Made by a program: the position numbers and the translations under genes
Shown: piece after piece, positions 1 through 9,360 of the stretch
Position numbering within the stretch: the stretch's first letter is position 1
Layout: every line of letters starts with the position of its first letter
Notes under the pieces: model-generated
Seen by the model: only the letters and a program-made list of their open reading frames with translations
Database searches by the model: none
What the model was told of the DNA's origin: nothing
DNA from: Alkalitalea saponilacus
Lineage (GTDB): Bacteria; Bacteroidota; Bacteroidia; Bacteroidales; Marinilabiliaceae
Reading direction: 5' to 3'
Assembly (NCBI RefSeq): GCF_900168165.1
Contig: NZ_FUYV01000008.1
Coordinates: forward strand, 105,177 to 169,176
Length of the DNA: 64,000 nucleotides

Positions 1-915
1 ATTGGAGGTGGAGAGGAAACCAATGCTGCCGGAGCACACATGGGACTGTACGATTTTGGACTCTACTGGAGAAGTCCGGTTGGCCGTTTTCATATTTACT
101 ATCAGGCACCATTTGCTGACGGCTCTGGCATGAGGGTGCTGCAACGCAACATTGATCAGGTAGCAGGGGTTAACTGGCATCCCAGAAACAGTGCTTTTTT
201 GAAGAATCTTACCGTTGAGTGGATAAACACCCGCCATCAATCGGGCAATGGCATGCCGGATCCTTTGGATCCCCGACCTCGTGACCAACGACCTGAAGGG
301 AGAGAGAATGTGAACATTATTGTTTACGCCGATCTTGCCGATGAGACTTTCAGAAATGATCTGATGGAGTATCTGGGGTATAATCAAGCCGGGGGATACT
401 CCCAAAGTGAAGCCAATTATATCCTCAGGCAGGAACTCAACAATGGAAATAAATTTGGGGGGCGCGACGGTTACATGAGTAATGGTCATTATCCTGCAGG
501 CTGGACTTACTATGATTTTATCATGGGTTCTCCGTTGAACCTTACTTATAATCAGGTGTCACATCTGAATCCAAATTTAGGAACATATAACCGGAACAAT
601 ATTATTAACGACCGGATGCAAGCCATTCATGTAGGTGCACAAGGCGTTATTTCCGAACAGGTTTCATGGAAGACCATGATCACCCTTAGCCGAAACTATG
701 GCTCCTATTTCCATCAATATCCCGGCAGATATACATGGGCCGAAACCGAGAACTACTACTTTAAAGGTGGACGCAATCAGCTTTATTCATTGATTGAAAT
801 GACATGGAGCCCACCTGTATTAAATAATCTCACTTTTAATGGTGCGATTGCTATTGACCGTGGCGAAATCTTTGATGCAACTGGCATGAAAATTGGAGCA
901 CAATGGCGGTTTTAG
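1..915 (+). CDS. Wzi-like capsule assembly outer membrane protein, C-terminal part
   Basis: The frame is open from base 1, so the N-terminus lies outside the window; the ATG at 40 is internal. About 305 residues are visible. They are rich in aromatic residues and short alternating strands, with Trp/Tyr-rich turns (for example PAGWTYYDF) and a terminal Arg-Phe, the C-terminal aromatic signature of an outer membrane beta-barrel. The layout, with a SRNYGSY strand near the end, resembles Bacteroidota capsule assembly Wzi proteins, which hold surface polysaccharide at the outer membrane. The sugar transferase directly downstream supports a polysaccharide role. The family call rests on overall pattern, so another surface barrel is possible. 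Confidence 0.7.
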   Translation: MGGGEETNAAGAHMGLYDFGLYWRSPVGRFHIYYQAPFADGSGMRVLQRNIDQVAGVNWHPRNSAFLKNLTVEWINTRHQSGNGMPDPLDPRPRDQRPEGRENVNIIVYADLADETFRNDLMEYLGYNQAGGYSQSEANYILRQELNNGNKFGGRDGYMSNGHYPAGWTYYDFIMGSPLNLTYNQVSHLNPNLGTYNRNNIINDRMQAIHVGAQGVISEQVSWKTMITLSRNYGSYFHQYPGRYTWAETENYYFKGGRNQLYSLIEMTWSPPVLNNLTFNGAIAIDRGEIFDATGMKIGAQWRF

Positions 916-950
916 TTCATTATTGAGTTTATACTTCCAATGTTTTATCA

Positions 951-981
951 TTGGTTTTTTTAGATAATAGAAGTATATTCG
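951..981 (+). promoter_or_regulatory. Candidate Bacteroidota promoter for the sugar transferase
   Basis: TTG at 951-953, a 20-nt spacer, then TATATTCG at 974-981, one base off the Bacteroidota -7 consensus TAnnTTTG. The ATG at 1004 follows 22 nt later, leaving a short leader. The match is approximate and no transcription start has been measured. Confidence 0.35.
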
Positions 982-1003
982 CAAACACAAACCACACACA
1001 AAA

Positions 1004-2398
1004 ATGCTCAAAGAGAAAGCGAAAGCTATCAACACTTTAATGACAATGGTTGACATTATTTTGGCCATTGTCTGTTTTAATCTGGCTTTATACCTGGAGT
1101 TTGGCCGGGTTTCGCTGCTTCATCATAAAGACAGCATCATTCTTCAACTACTGATTATTATTTTCTGGACACTTTTGAGTAATGGAATGGGAACGAACAT
1201 CATGTATCGTTCGCGTCCATATTCTGCTGTTCTTTTTAATTGCCTTGGATTAACCATCGCAGGAACACTGCTCCTTATATTATCTGCATGGGCATTTAAT
1301 CTTTTTTATTTGGGAGTAAAGATTTTTCTGATTTTTGCGGTTATTAATCTGGTTTTAACATTTGGCATAAAGACAATCACTTATCAAATGCTAAAGTCAG
1401 CCCGAAAGAAAGGGCTTAATTATTTGAATTTGATAATAGTAGGCGATCGGTCTGCTGTTCCGTTTATTCGACAGCTTATGAAACATCCCGAGTGGGGTTA
1501 CCGAATTGCAGCAATCATTGGCACAAATGATTTAGAGAATCAATGTGGAACAGTTGCTCCATTTTTACCGGATGATACAGATATTGAAAACCTTCTGAGG
1601 GAGAAAACCATCGACGAGGTAGTTGTTTGCAAAGAATCTCCAAATTTGGGCGAAATTGAAGAGTTGGCGCAAATATGTTCAGATGTGGGAGTGATATTTA
1701 GAATGTATTCATCATTTTTTAACATGCTTGCCAACAAAACTCAGTTGCATTTTTTTGGCACTACACCTTTCCTTACTATATCAAACTCTCCAACCAACTA
1801 CCTTGAATTAAAAGGCAAAGAGATTTTTGACAGGCTTTTCTCCTTCGGTGTTTTGCTTTTTTTGTCTCCAGTTTATTTGGCAATTGCTTTAGCCATTAAG
1901 TTGGACTCAAAGGGGCCTGTCTTTTTTAAGCAAAAGAGAGTTGGGTTAAGGGGACGAAAGTTTTTGGTATATAAATTCCGAACCATGGTTGTTAATGCCG
2001 AGGAGCTGCGTCAACAATTGATGGAGAAAAACGAAATGGACGGCCCTGTTTTTAAAATTACTGACGACCCAAGAATTACAAAAGTCGGCAGGTTTCTGCG
2101 TAAAACAAGCCTGGATGAGCTGCCTCAGTTTTTTAATGTTTTGTTGGGAGAAATGTCGGTGGTTGGACCTCGCCCCCCGTTGCCCGATGAAGTGAAAGAA
2201 TATGAGCGCTGGCAACTCAGAAGACTCTCCATGAAGCCCGGGATAACCTGCATATGGCAGGTTTCAGGTCGTAATAATATTCCTTTTGAGGAGTGGATGA
2301 AAATGGATCTTCAATACATTGACAACTGGTCTCTTAAACTGGATTTTATTATTTTTCTGAAAACCATAAGAACTATGATAAAGGGAGATGGCAAATAA
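1004..2398 (+). CDS. Polyprenyl-phosphate sugar phosphotransferase (WcaJ/WbaP type)
   Basis: 464 aa integral membrane enzyme that should transfer a sugar-1-phosphate from a UDP-sugar to undecaprenyl phosphate, the first step of capsule or exopolysaccharide unit assembly. Four hydrophobic segments occupy roughly residues 10-130, then a soluble CoA-binding-like domain (about 140-240), a further membrane segment near 275-295 and the C-terminal bacterial sugar transferase domain. That domain shows KFRTM at about 324, DELPQF at about 370 and VVGPRPP at about 386, all hallmarks of PF02397. Length matches the long WbaP/WcaJ form. It follows a Wzi-like gene, consistent with a surface polysaccharide locus whose rest lies upstream. 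The sugar specificity cannot be read from sequence. Confidence 0.9.
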   Translation: MLKEKAKAINTLMTMVDIILAIVCFNLALYLEFGRVSLLHHKDSIILQLLIIIFWTLLSNGMGTNIMYRSRPYSAVLFNCLGLTIAGTLLLILSAWAFNLFYLGVKIFLIFAVINLVLTFGIKTITYQMLKSARKKGLNYLNLIIVGDRSAVPFIRQLMKHPEWGYRIAAIIGTNDLENQCGTVAPFLPDDTDIENLLREKTIDEVVVCKESPNLGEIEELAQICSDVGVIFRMYSSFFNMLANKTQLHFFGTTPFLTISNSPTNYLELKGKEIFDRLFSFGVLLFLSPVYLAIALAIKLDSKGPVFFKQKRVGLRGRKFLVYKFRTMVVNAEELRQQLMEKNEMDGPVFKITDDPRITKVGRFLRKTSLDELPQFFNVLLGEMSVVGPRPPLPDEVKEYERWQLRRLSMKPGITCIWQVSGRNNIPFEEWMKMDLQYIDNWSLKLDFIIFLKTIRTMIKGDGK

Positions 2399-2445
2399 GT
2401 GACAAATCCCGTGGAAAATTATTTACTGAAATTAATTAATGGCAG

Positions 2446-3318
2446 ATGAGAGAAATCAAACTAACTATAGTATTATTCACCCTCATAATTGCTGCTGTTG
2501 CATGCTCCGGCCCTAAGGTTCCGCGTGGTTTTCCCAAGCCGGATAAAATGGCTGAAATTCTGGCCGACATTCATATCGCTGAAAGTACTCTGACGCATGC
2601 TCCTACGATGACAGGAGCCAGAGAGGACAGGAATATCCCCGGACATTATAAGTTTATACTGGAACGACATAATCTTACTCCGTCAGAGTTCGACACCATA
2701 AGAAAATGGTATGTGCAACATCCGCAAATTTATCAGAGAACTTATGAAAAGGTAATCACCAAATTAAGTGAACGAGAAGCGGAAGTTCGTATAATGATTG
2801 AAAGAGAACGGGAGCGGCAGCAACAGTTAGCTGAACTCCAAAGGGAGATGGAGAAAAGGCAAAATCTCTGGAAGGATACAACCTTTATAAAACTGTCCCC
2901 ATCAGATACCCTCTGGAAAAAGCGACCTTTCCATTATAATGTTGATACGTTGGAACTGGAAGGTTCTGTAAAACTTACAGCGTTCTATCGGTTTCTTAAA
3001 GAAGATCTGAGTAAATCGCCCCGGGTGATGTTGTCGGCTTTTTATCCCGACAGCACAGCCGATACCATATACGCCGATGTTCCGCATTCCTTTCAAAGAA
3101 AAGGGGTGGAGTTGGAATTGGCTCTAAAGGAAAATATGCATCCACATTCTATTTACGGTTTTCTGCTAAAACAGGATACCCTGCTGAATATTTCTGTGGA
3201 AATTTCAGATATAAAACTTAGAAATATTCCGTCCGATACCGTTAAAAATGCACGAAGAGCGATTGAGGGGGAACGCCTTCTTCCATTGGAAATGATGGAG
3301 CAGGAACTCTTTGACTGA
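2446..3318 (+). CDS. DUF4296 domain lipoprotein
   Basis: 290 aa. The N-terminus is a lipoprotein signal with lipobox AVAC and lipidated Cys20. A PxPDKMAEILADIHIAES segment around residues 30-47 matches the DUF4296 family of Bacteroidota. Residues about 105-140 are Glu/Arg/Gln-rich and probably a helical coiled coil. The last ~150 residues are less recognisable. Function is unknown; the protein is expected at the outer or inner membrane facing the periplasm. It starts 47 nt after the sugar transferase, and the amidohydrolase-like gene follows closely, so the three may be co-transcribed. Confidence 0.75.
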   Translation: MREIKLTIVLFTLIIAAVACSGPKVPRGFPKPDKMAEILADIHIAESTLTHAPTMTGAREDRNIPGHYKFILERHNLTPSEFDTIRKWYVQHPQIYQRTYEKVITKLSEREAEVRIMIERERERQQQLAELQREMEKRQNLWKDTTFIKLSPSDTLWKKRPFHYNVDTLELEGSVKLTAFYRFLKEDLSKSPRVMLSAFYPDSTADTIYADVPHSFQRKGVELELALKENMHPHSIYGFLLKQDTLLNISVEISDIKLRNIPSDTVKNARRAIEGERLLPLEMMEQELFD

Positions 3319-3339
3319 AAATTGATTAACTTTGGAGAA

Positions 3340-3948
3340 ATGTCCAATCGTTTTTTTTCATCTCATTATATTCTTTTGCCAGGAGGTCAGATTGGCCGAT
3401 GGCCAATCATTCATTTTGACGATCATGGCACCATCATTCAGATAGAATCGGATTTTGAGAAATTCAAGGAGAGACCGGGGCTTGAATTTCAAAGTGGAAT
3501 GATGATTCCGGCCTTTATTGATATCGCTCCAACCAATATTCATTTTAATCCCGATGTCAAATTAATAAACAGACATTTTTCGCGTGGAACCATCATTCTT
3601 GGAGTTTCCGATGTTGCCTCATGTGAGCAATCAGGTTTTCCTTTGCTTGTGAAATCACTGGATGACGGTTCCAGTCTTCCCCAAGAAGCCGGAAGAGATG
3701 CTGCTCAAGTTAATACCCCGCTGTTCGAAAGGGTTAGAAGCCGTTCAGGTTTCCCTATTTCCAAACTTGCACACATTTGTGAGCAAGCATCTGAAGCAGG
3801 AAGATTCAGAAGTTTAGGACAACTTGCAACTGGGAAATCACCAGGAGTTCTTTTGCTAAAAAATTTTGATAATACAAATTGGACATTGTTGCCGCATTCT
3901 GAGATAAAATGGCTGATTAAACCTCATGTTGACGTCAGCAACAGATAA
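3340..3948 (+). CDS. Amidohydrolase-like protein lacking the catalytic barrel
   Basis: 202 aa from the ATG at 3340, which has GGAG 3-6 nt upstream; a TTG at 3322 in frame is less likely. The N-terminal ~65 residues read like the start of an amidohydrolase (strand-rich segment, then IPAFIDIAP at 57-65, where active enzymes have PGFVNxHxH). The C-terminal ~45 residues read like the family's end (LGQLATGKSPGVLLLKNFD resembles the terminal strand after the GxIxxGKxPG motif). Only about 90 residues join them, against roughly 250 in a full enzyme, so the metal-binding TIM barrel and both HxH histidines are missing. It is an intact frame without stops. Probably non-catalytic; function unknown. Confidence 0.5.
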   Translation: MSNRFFSSHYILLPGGQIGRWPIIHFDDHGTIIQIESDFEKFKERPGLEFQSGMMIPAFIDIAPTNIHFNPDVKLINRHFSRGTIILGVSDVASCEQSGFPLLVKSLDDGSSLPQEAGRDAAQVNTPLFERVRSRSGFPISKLAHICEQASEAGRFRSLGQLATGKSPGVLLLKNFDNTNWTLLPHSEIKWLIKPHVDVSNR

Positions 3949-4050
3949 GATGAATAGGGTTACGGTTGAAATCTGTTATGCTTATTTTGTTAGGAAATCA
4001 ATAATTATTATTGGCTAACTTGTTTCAAAAAATTGAAAATATTTTTTTAG

Positions 4051-4884
4051 ATGGATTTTATAAGCACATATCGAACAGCATTTATTGCTGCTCTGGAAGC
4101 AGGCGCAGCCATTCTTGAAGTATATAACTCCAATGAGTTCAATGTTACGCGTAAGTCCGATGACACACCCGTCACTCTGGCTGACATGAAAAGCCATCAA
4201 ATCATTCATTCACTTTTAGAGTCAACTAATATCCCTGTTTTAAGCGAGGAAGATTCCCCTGAACATCAAAAGAAAATCAAAACTGAGGGAAAATACTGGC
4301 TTATTGATCCGTTGGATGGGACTCGTGAATTCATAAGCCGGAATGGTGAGTTTACAGTAAACATTGCTTTAGTTGAAAACAAACAACCGGTTTTTGGTAT
4401 TATTTACATTCCATGCAATAATCTGTTGTTCGCCGGAGCCAAAAATCAGGGAGCATATATGTGGGAGGAAATTGCTCCTGGAAACGCACCTTCCGTATCA
4501 TTCTTCATGAGTAACAAGATAAAATTACCGCTTTCAAAATCAAATGATGTATTGACCGTTGTAGCCAGCAAAAGTCATCTATCTCCCGAAACCATCGATT
4601 TCATAAAATCTATTGATCAGAAATTCAAACCAGTACAGATACTACAGTCCGGGAGTTCAATTAAATTTTGTAAAATTGCTACCGGTGAAGCTGACCTTTA
4701 TCCCCGTATGGATAGTATTATGGAATGGGATACTGCAGCAGGCCAGGCAATTATTGAAGCAGCCGGGGGATGTGTGTTAACATGGCCTGATGGAGATACT
4801 TTGCGTTGTATCCATACTGATTTTAGAAATCCAAATTTCTTGGCAGTGGCACCAGGCAGGGAGTGCAAACAATTCTTCCCGTAG
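4051..4884 (+). CDS. cysQ: 3'(2'),5'-bisphosphate nucleotidase CysQ
   Basis: 277 aa, full length for the family. It hydrolyses 3'-phosphoadenosine 5'-phosphate (PAP) to AMP and phosphate, clearing a by-product of sulfate assimilation and 4'-phosphopantetheine transfer. The inositol monophosphatase fold is marked by EED near residue 65, the metal-binding DPLDGT near 86-91 followed by REF, and WDTAAGQA near 226. The usual cysQ companions (cysND/cysC) are not in the window, so it stands alone here. A hairpin just downstream separates it from the convergent pgk. Cytoplasmic. Confidence 0.9.
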   Translation: MDFISTYRTAFIAALEAGAAILEVYNSNEFNVTRKSDDTPVTLADMKSHQIIHSLLESTNIPVLSEEDSPEHQKKIKTEGKYWLIDPLDGTREFISRNGEFTVNIALVENKQPVFGIIYIPCNNLLFAGAKNQGAYMWEEIAPGNAPSVSFFMSNKIKLPLSKSNDVLTVVASKSHLSPETIDFIKSIDQKFKPVQILQSGSSIKFCKIATGEADLYPRMDSIMEWDTAAGQAIIEAAGGCVLTWPDGDTLRCIHTDFRNPNFLAVAPGRECKQFFP

Positions 4885-4906
4885 TATTTGCATATCAATG
4901 AATTAA

Positions 4907-4936
4907 AAAAGGATTGCCCATGAAGGCAATCCTTTT
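4907..4936. terminator. Bidirectional terminator between cysQ and pgk
   Basis: A 12-bp perfect stem (4907-4918 with 4925-4936) around a 6-nt loop, with an A-run on the left arm and a T-run on the right arm, so it can act as an intrinsic terminator for both convergent genes. Confidence 0.8.
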
Positions 4937-4955
4937 AAAAATATGCTTATTGTGG

Positions 4956-6215
4956 TTATCCACGAATGGCTTTGATTCCCGGAAGTTCTTTCCCTTCAAG
5001 GTATTCAAGAAGAGCTCCACCGGCCGTTGAGATATAACTTACACCATCAGCTAAGCCAAACTTATTAATACAAGCCACAGAGTCTCCTCCTCCAATAAGA
5101 GAGAATGCTCCTTTTTTGGTGCCGGCTACAATGGCATCAGCAACCGCTCGTGAACCTTTTGCAAAAGTATCCATTTCAAAAACACCAACAGGCCCGTTCC
5201 ATAAAATGGTTGCGGAGTTTTCAATAACATGGCAAAACTCTTTCACAGAGTTAGGACCTGCATCTAAACCTTCCCAACCTTCAGGAATGTCATCTGCAGA
5301 AACAATTTGTGTGTTTGCGTCGTTTGAGAAGCTGTCACCAGCAACAACATCTGATGCTAACAACAGGTTTACACCTTTCTCTTTGGCTTTTTTCTCAATT
5401 TCTTTGGCAAGATCCAGATATTCGTCCTCGCAAATAGAATTGCCAACCTTTCCTCCACGTGCCTTCATAAAGGTAAAGGTCATTCCACCGCCAAGAATCA
5501 GGTTGTCAACCTTATCAAGCAGATTTTCGATGATGGTGATTTTGGAAGAAACTTTTGCTCCACCCATGATGGCAGTAAAGGGGCGCTTTGGCTCTTTTAC
5601 CACTTTGTCAAGGCTTTGCACTTCACTTTCAATCAAGAAACCGAACATTTTGCTGTCGGTATCAAAGTAATCGGCTATAACAGCGGTGGAAGCATGTGCA
5701 CGATGCGCAGTTCCAAAAGCATCGTTCACATATACATCAGCTAAAGATGCCAGTTCCTTTGAGAACGCTTTCTGCTTCTCTTTCATTTCTGCTTTGGCAA
5801 CCTTGGTCTCTTCATCAGAGGCGCCTTCAGGCAATTTAGGCTTGCCTTCTTCCTCAAGATAGAAGCGAAGGTTTTCAAGCAACAAAATCTGTCCGGGTTT
5901 GAGAGATTCAGCTTTGGCTTTGACTTCTGAGCCAACACAATCACCTGCAAAAATCACATCTGTTCCCACTGTTTTTGCAAGATGAGCCTTAATGTGATTC
6001 AGAGAGAAATCGGGATTAACCTTACCTTTAGGTCTCCCTAAGTGTGACATGATGATAGCAGATCCTCCATCTTTCAGGATTTTCTGAATTGTTGGCATCG
6101 CTGCACGAATCCGGGTGTCATCGGTAATTTCAAATTTCTCATTAAAAGGAACATTGAAATCCACGCGAACAATGGCTTTCTTTCCCGAAAAATTGTAGTT
6201 TTCAATTTTCGACAT
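4956..6215 (-). CDS. pgk: Phosphoglycerate kinase
   Basis: 419 aa cytoplasmic glycolytic enzyme converting 1,3-bisphosphoglycerate and ADP to 3-phosphoglycerate and ATP. RVDFNVP at 17-23, HLGRP near 60, the LLLENLRFY segment and the C-terminal IGGGDSVA nucleotide-binding loop are all present. An insert of charged residues around 125-150 ([18 protein letters not shown]) is a lineage variation. The leader upstream (6216-6310) is AT-rich and contains a TATCTTTA on the minus strand (6296-6303), one base off the -7 consensus, but no matching -33 element. The gene is monocistronic. Confidence 0.97.
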   Translation of the reverse strand: MSKIENYNFSGKKAIVRVDFNVPFNEKFEITDDTRIRAAMPTIQKILKDGGSAIIMSHLGRPKGKVNPDFSLNHIKAHLAKTVGTDVIFAGDCVGSEVKAKAESLKPGQILLLENLRFYLEEEGKPKLPEGASDEETKVAKAEMKEKQKAFSKELASLADVYVNDAFGTAHRAHASTAVIADYFDTDSKMFGFLIESEVQSLDKVVKEPKRPFTAIMGGAKVSSKITIIENLLDKVDNLILGGGMTFTFMKARGGKVGNSICEDEYLDLAKEIEKKAKEKGVNLLLASDVVAGDSFSNDANTQIVSADDIPEGWEGLDAGPNSVKEFCHVIENSATILWNGPVGVFEMDTFAKGSRAVADAIVAGTKKGAFSLIGGGDSVACINKFGLADGVSYISTAGGALLEYLEGKELPGIKAIRG

Positions 6216-6455
6216 GCTGTTTTATTTATTTAGGTTATTTATTTTTATATCAGGAAGTGAAAAAAACGAATTTTTATTCGTTATTTTCAAGATTGTAAAG
6301 ATACAAAAAAAATGACCGTGATCATTCTTTATCCTAGCCTGTTAAATCTTATTCACTTGCATTAACAATCACTTGCGAAATATCAGCGAATTAAACTCCT
6401 GATTATTCTTTCTTATGCAATATAACAACATTTTTGTCTCAGATCAAATAATGCA

Positions 6456-6487
6456 TTTGTAGCAACTGATCGGAAGCATTATCTTTG
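6456..6487 (+). promoter_or_regulatory. Bacteroidota-type promoter of folB
   Basis: TTTG at 6456-6459, exactly 20 nt, then TATCTTTG at 6480-6487. Both boxes and the spacing fit the -33/-7 consensus of the Bacteroidota primary sigma factor. The predicted start lies near 6494, some 15 nt before the folB ATG. This is the best consensus promoter in the window. Confidence 0.7.
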
Positions 6488-6508
6488 TGGTTTTATATCT
6501 TAGGAAAA

Positions 6509-6877
6509 ATGAGCTATTTAGATCAGACAGCCATTATTGAGCTGGAAAAAATGGATTTTTATGCCTACCACGGATGTTATAAGGAGGAACAGGTGGTTGG
6601 TAATAAATTTGTGGTTAACATCTCACTTGAAACCAACATAGCAACGCCAGCCGCTTCAGATAAAATTCAGGATGCTCTCAACTATGTTGAGGTTTACAAT
6701 GTTGTTAAAGAAGAGATGATGAAAACATCTCATCTGCTTGAGCATGTAACAAGGCGTATTATTGACAGACTTTTTATCGACTTCCCGGCTATCATTCATG
6801 CCACGGTTAAGGTATCGAAAATGAATCCTCCAATGGGTGGACAAATGAAAGCGGTAAGCGTTCTGTTGAAAAGATAG
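6509..6877 (+). CDS. folB: Dihydroneopterin aldolase
   Basis: 122 aa from the ATG at 6509, preceded by AGGAAAA; a TTG at 6485 lies inside the -7 box and cannot be the start. The enzyme cleaves 7,8-dihydroneopterin to 6-hydroxymethyl-dihydropterin and glycolaldehyde in folate synthesis. IELEKMDFYAYHGCY at the N-terminus, NYVEVYNVVKEEM, the SHLLEHVTRRI helix and VKVSKMNPPMGG near the end match FolB. Length is usual for this homo-octameric family. Confidence 0.93.
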   Translation: MSYLDQTAIIELEKMDFYAYHGCYKEEQVVGNKFVVNISLETNIATPAASDKIQDALNYVEVYNVVKEEMMKTSHLLEHVTRRIIDRLFIDFPAIIHATVKVSKMNPPMGGQMKAVSVLLKR

Positions 6878-7028
6878 AAGACTGGTTCTCGATAACTCTC
6901 ATCGGTACTTTTTTACTTTTGCGACATATTCAATCAAACATTTTTCAGGTTGATTTTTTGGCTGGATAGATTTTATGATTTTCGTATATTTGACAGAATT
7001 AATATAGTTATAATTTAGATTCGAAAAT

Positions 7029-8153
7029 ATGCGATTCAGTGATATTGCAGGACAAAAAACCATTAAGGATCATTTAATCCGCACTGTAAAAGAGGATAGG
7101 GTAGGGCATGCCCAACTTTTTGCAGGAGGAGAAGGTACCGGCTCTCTGTTGCTTGCAATCGCATATGCTGGGTATCTAAATTGTAAAAACCCCGGGGACG
7201 ATGATGCTTGTGGCGTGTGTTCGTCTTGCTTGAAAATTAAAAAACTGGTACATCCCGATTTGCATTTCGTGTTTCCAGTTATCAAGGAGAAAAGTGGACA
7301 GGCGGCTGTAAGTGATGATAAAATCAACGAGTGGCGAGCCTTCCTTTTAGAATACAATTACTTCAACGCCGGGCAATGGTTTGAACATATTTCGGATGGG
7401 AAGAAATCAGGGATGATTTATGCAGACGAAAGTGAAGTTATTGTGAAAAAGCTCAGTTTGAGAAATTTTGAGGGGAAATATAAAATAATGATCATCTGGT
7501 TGCCAGAGAGGATGAACGATACCGGATCGAACAAGCTTTTGAAGATTCTGGAAGAGCCTCCTCAGAACACTGTGTTTTTGTTAGTTTCAGAAAATCCAGC
7601 TACATTGCTACCTACAATCCTTTCCCGAACCCAGCAATTAAATATCCCGCCCATTGATGTTGATAGTTTAACCCAGGCAATAAGCAAAAGGCTCGAACTC
7701 CCGGTTGAAGAGGCACGTGTTGCCGCTCGCTTGTCTCGTGGTAATTATGTGAAGGCCATCTCCGTGTTGGATAGTTCGAGAGATAATTCCGGGTATTTTG
7801 ATTTGTTTGGGGATATGATGAGAGCTATTTATACGCGGAAGATTTTCGAGATCATAAAATGGTCTGATTCTTTGGCCGCCATGTCTCGTGATAAAATTAA
7901 AGGCTTTTTTGATTATGCTGTGAGCATGTTGCGCGAGAGTTATGTGTATAATTTTAAACAGCCTGAATTGGTTTATCTTACACCTGATGAAGAGGGGTTT
8001 GTTGCTAAGTTTGCACCTTTTGTAAATGAAGGGAATATTGGTACGATGGTTGAAGAACTGCAATTAGCTCATGCACACATTGAACAAAATGGGAATTCAC
8101 GCATTGTTTTGTTTGATATGGCTGTGAAATTAACCATATGTTTTAAAAAATAG
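7029..8153 (+). CDS. holB: DNA polymerase III delta' subunit
   Basis: 374 aa clamp-loader subunit. The N-terminal AAA-like domain has a degenerate Walker A (GGEGTGS, Lys replaced by Ser), as expected for delta', which does not hydrolyse ATP. A zinc site is formed by Cys52, Cys61, Cys64 and Cys67. LKILEEPPQNTVFLLV and the following LLPTILSRTQQ correspond to the Walker B/sensor region and the SRC-like motif of the family, here SRT. A TATATTTG box at 6985-6992 may be its -7 element. It leads a holB-ricT-gldH group, an arrangement common in Bacteroidota. Confidence 0.88.
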   Translation: MRFSDIAGQKTIKDHLIRTVKEDRVGHAQLFAGGEGTGSLLLAIAYAGYLNCKNPGDDDACGVCSSCLKIKKLVHPDLHFVFPVIKEKSGQAAVSDDKINEWRAFLLEYNYFNAGQWFEHISDGKKSGMIYADESEVIVKKLSLRNFEGKYKIMIIWLPERMNDTGSNKLLKILEEPPQNTVFLLVSENPATLLPTILSRTQQLNIPPIDVDSLTQAISKRLELPVEEARVAARLSRGNYVKAISVLDSSRDNSGYFDLFGDMMRAIYTRKIFEIIKWSDSLAAMSRDKIKGFFDYAVSMLRESYVYNFKQPELVYLTPDEEGFVAKFAPFVNEGNIGTMVEELQLAHAHIEQNGNSRIVLFDMAVKLTICFKK

Positions 8154-8211
8154 TAATTTTATATATATCCGGGTTGCACATAGTTGTACCCTGTCATTCA
8201 AAAATACCGCG

Positions 8212-9360
8212 ATGGAACAAAATATATCAAGTGCCCCAAAAAGTAAATGTGATTCATGTGGAGACCGGTGTGGAAAACTGGAAGTCTATGATTGGCTTGG
8301 TGATTTGCCGGAGATTCCTGATCCAACTGATATTGTTGAGGTTCAGTTTAAAAATACCCGTAAAGGGTTTTATCGTAATACGAGTCAGACCAGACTTCAA
8401 AAAGGTGATGTGGTTGCCGTTGAGGCATCTCCGGGTCACGACATTGGAATTGTGACTCTTACCGGCGAGTTGGTGTTGTTGCAAATGAAAAAGAACAACA
8501 TCGCTCCATCCTCTTACGAGTTCAAAAGAGTCTACCGGAAAGCAAAACCTGTTGACATAGAAAAATGGGATGAAGCTAAAGCATTGGAACGGGAAACCAT
8601 GCTGGAATCACGTACGATGGCATGGAATCTTGGTTTAAATATGAAAATTGGCGATGTAGAATACCAGGGCGATAGAACCAAAGCCATTTTTTACTACATA
8701 GCTGATGAACGGGTAGATTTTCGTGAGCTGATCAAGGTGTTGGCGGACAGATTTAAAGTGCGCATTGAGATGCGTCAGATTGGAGCTCGCCAGGAAGCAG
8801 GGCGTATAGGAGGAATCGGTCCGTGTGGACGAGAGTTATGCTGTTCCACATGGATGACCAATTTTGTATCGGTAACAACCAATGCGGCACGTTATCAGGA
8901 GATTTCGTTAAACCCTCAAAAGCTTGCCGGACAGTGTGGAAAGCTAAAGTGTTGTCTTAACTATGAATTGGATGCTTACCTTGATGCGCAACAAGATTTT
9001 CCAAATACCTCAATCTCCCTGGAGACAGAGGAAGCCACCTATTATCACTTCAAAACAGATGTTTTTAAACGTTTGATGTGGTATGTGCCTTCCAGAGATC
9101 ATTCCGGTAACCCTGTCATGCTGGATGTTGACACGGTGAAGGAGGTCATCGCTCTGAACAAGAATGGAAAAAAAGCGCCTAAGTTTGGAAACCAATCTGC
9201 CGTTCAAAGTAATGCGAATAAAGAGGTGGGTTACGAAAACGTAGTGGAGGAGGACAGCATCACCAGATTTGATGACAAAACTAAGAAACCTACGAAACGA
9301 AGGAAAAAGAAAAAATACAACAAAAACAGAAACAACAATCGTGGAGATGGTAATAACTAA
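8212..9360 (+). CDS. ricT: PSP1-domain protein RicT (YaaT family)
   Basis: 382 aa. The PSP1 domain spans about 40-240 with the signature GGIGPCGRELCCSTW and, further on, GQCGKLKCCLNYELD; these cysteine pairs define RicT/YaaT. In Bacillus, RicT joins RicA and RicF in an iron-sulfur complex that affects RNase Y processing. An N-terminal Cys cluster (Cys13, Cys16, Cys20) precedes the domain. The C-terminal ~40 residues are Lys/Asn-rich and disordered. Its role in Bacteroidota, which lack sporulation, is not established. It overlaps gldH by 14 nt. Confidence 0.85.
   Translation: MEQNISSAPKSKCDSCGDRCGKLEVYDWLGDLPEIPDPTDIVEVQFKNTRKGFYRNTSQTRLQKGDVVAVEASPGHDIGIVTLTGELVLLQMKKNNIAPSSYEFKRVYRKAKPVDIEKWDEAKALERETMLESRTMAWNLGLNMKIGDVEYQGDRTKAIFYYIADERVDFRELIKVLADRFKVRIEMRQIGARQEAGRIGGIGPCGRELCCSTWMTNFVSVTTNAARYQEISLNPQKLAGQCGKLKCCLNYELDAYLDAQQDFPNTSISLETEEATYYHFKTDVFKRLMWYVPSRDHSGNPVMLDVDTVKEVIALNKNGKKAPKFGNQSAVQSNANKEVGYENVVEEDSITRFDDKTKKPTKRRKKKKYNKNRNNNRGDGNN

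Noticed and set aside
820..1068. 82-codon minus-strand frame
   Set aside because: Overlaps the ends of two plus-strand genes and the intervening promoter.
5116..5670. 184-codon frame opposite pgk
   Set aside because: Antisense shadow of a strongly conserved gene.
7029..8153. Loss of the Walker A lysine in holB as a sign of decay
   Set aside because: Delta' subunits normally lack ATP hydrolysis, so the change is expected.
9269..9346. Longer gldH start inside ricT
   Set aside because: It would put 26 basic residues in front of the lipoprotein signal, which must be N-terminal.
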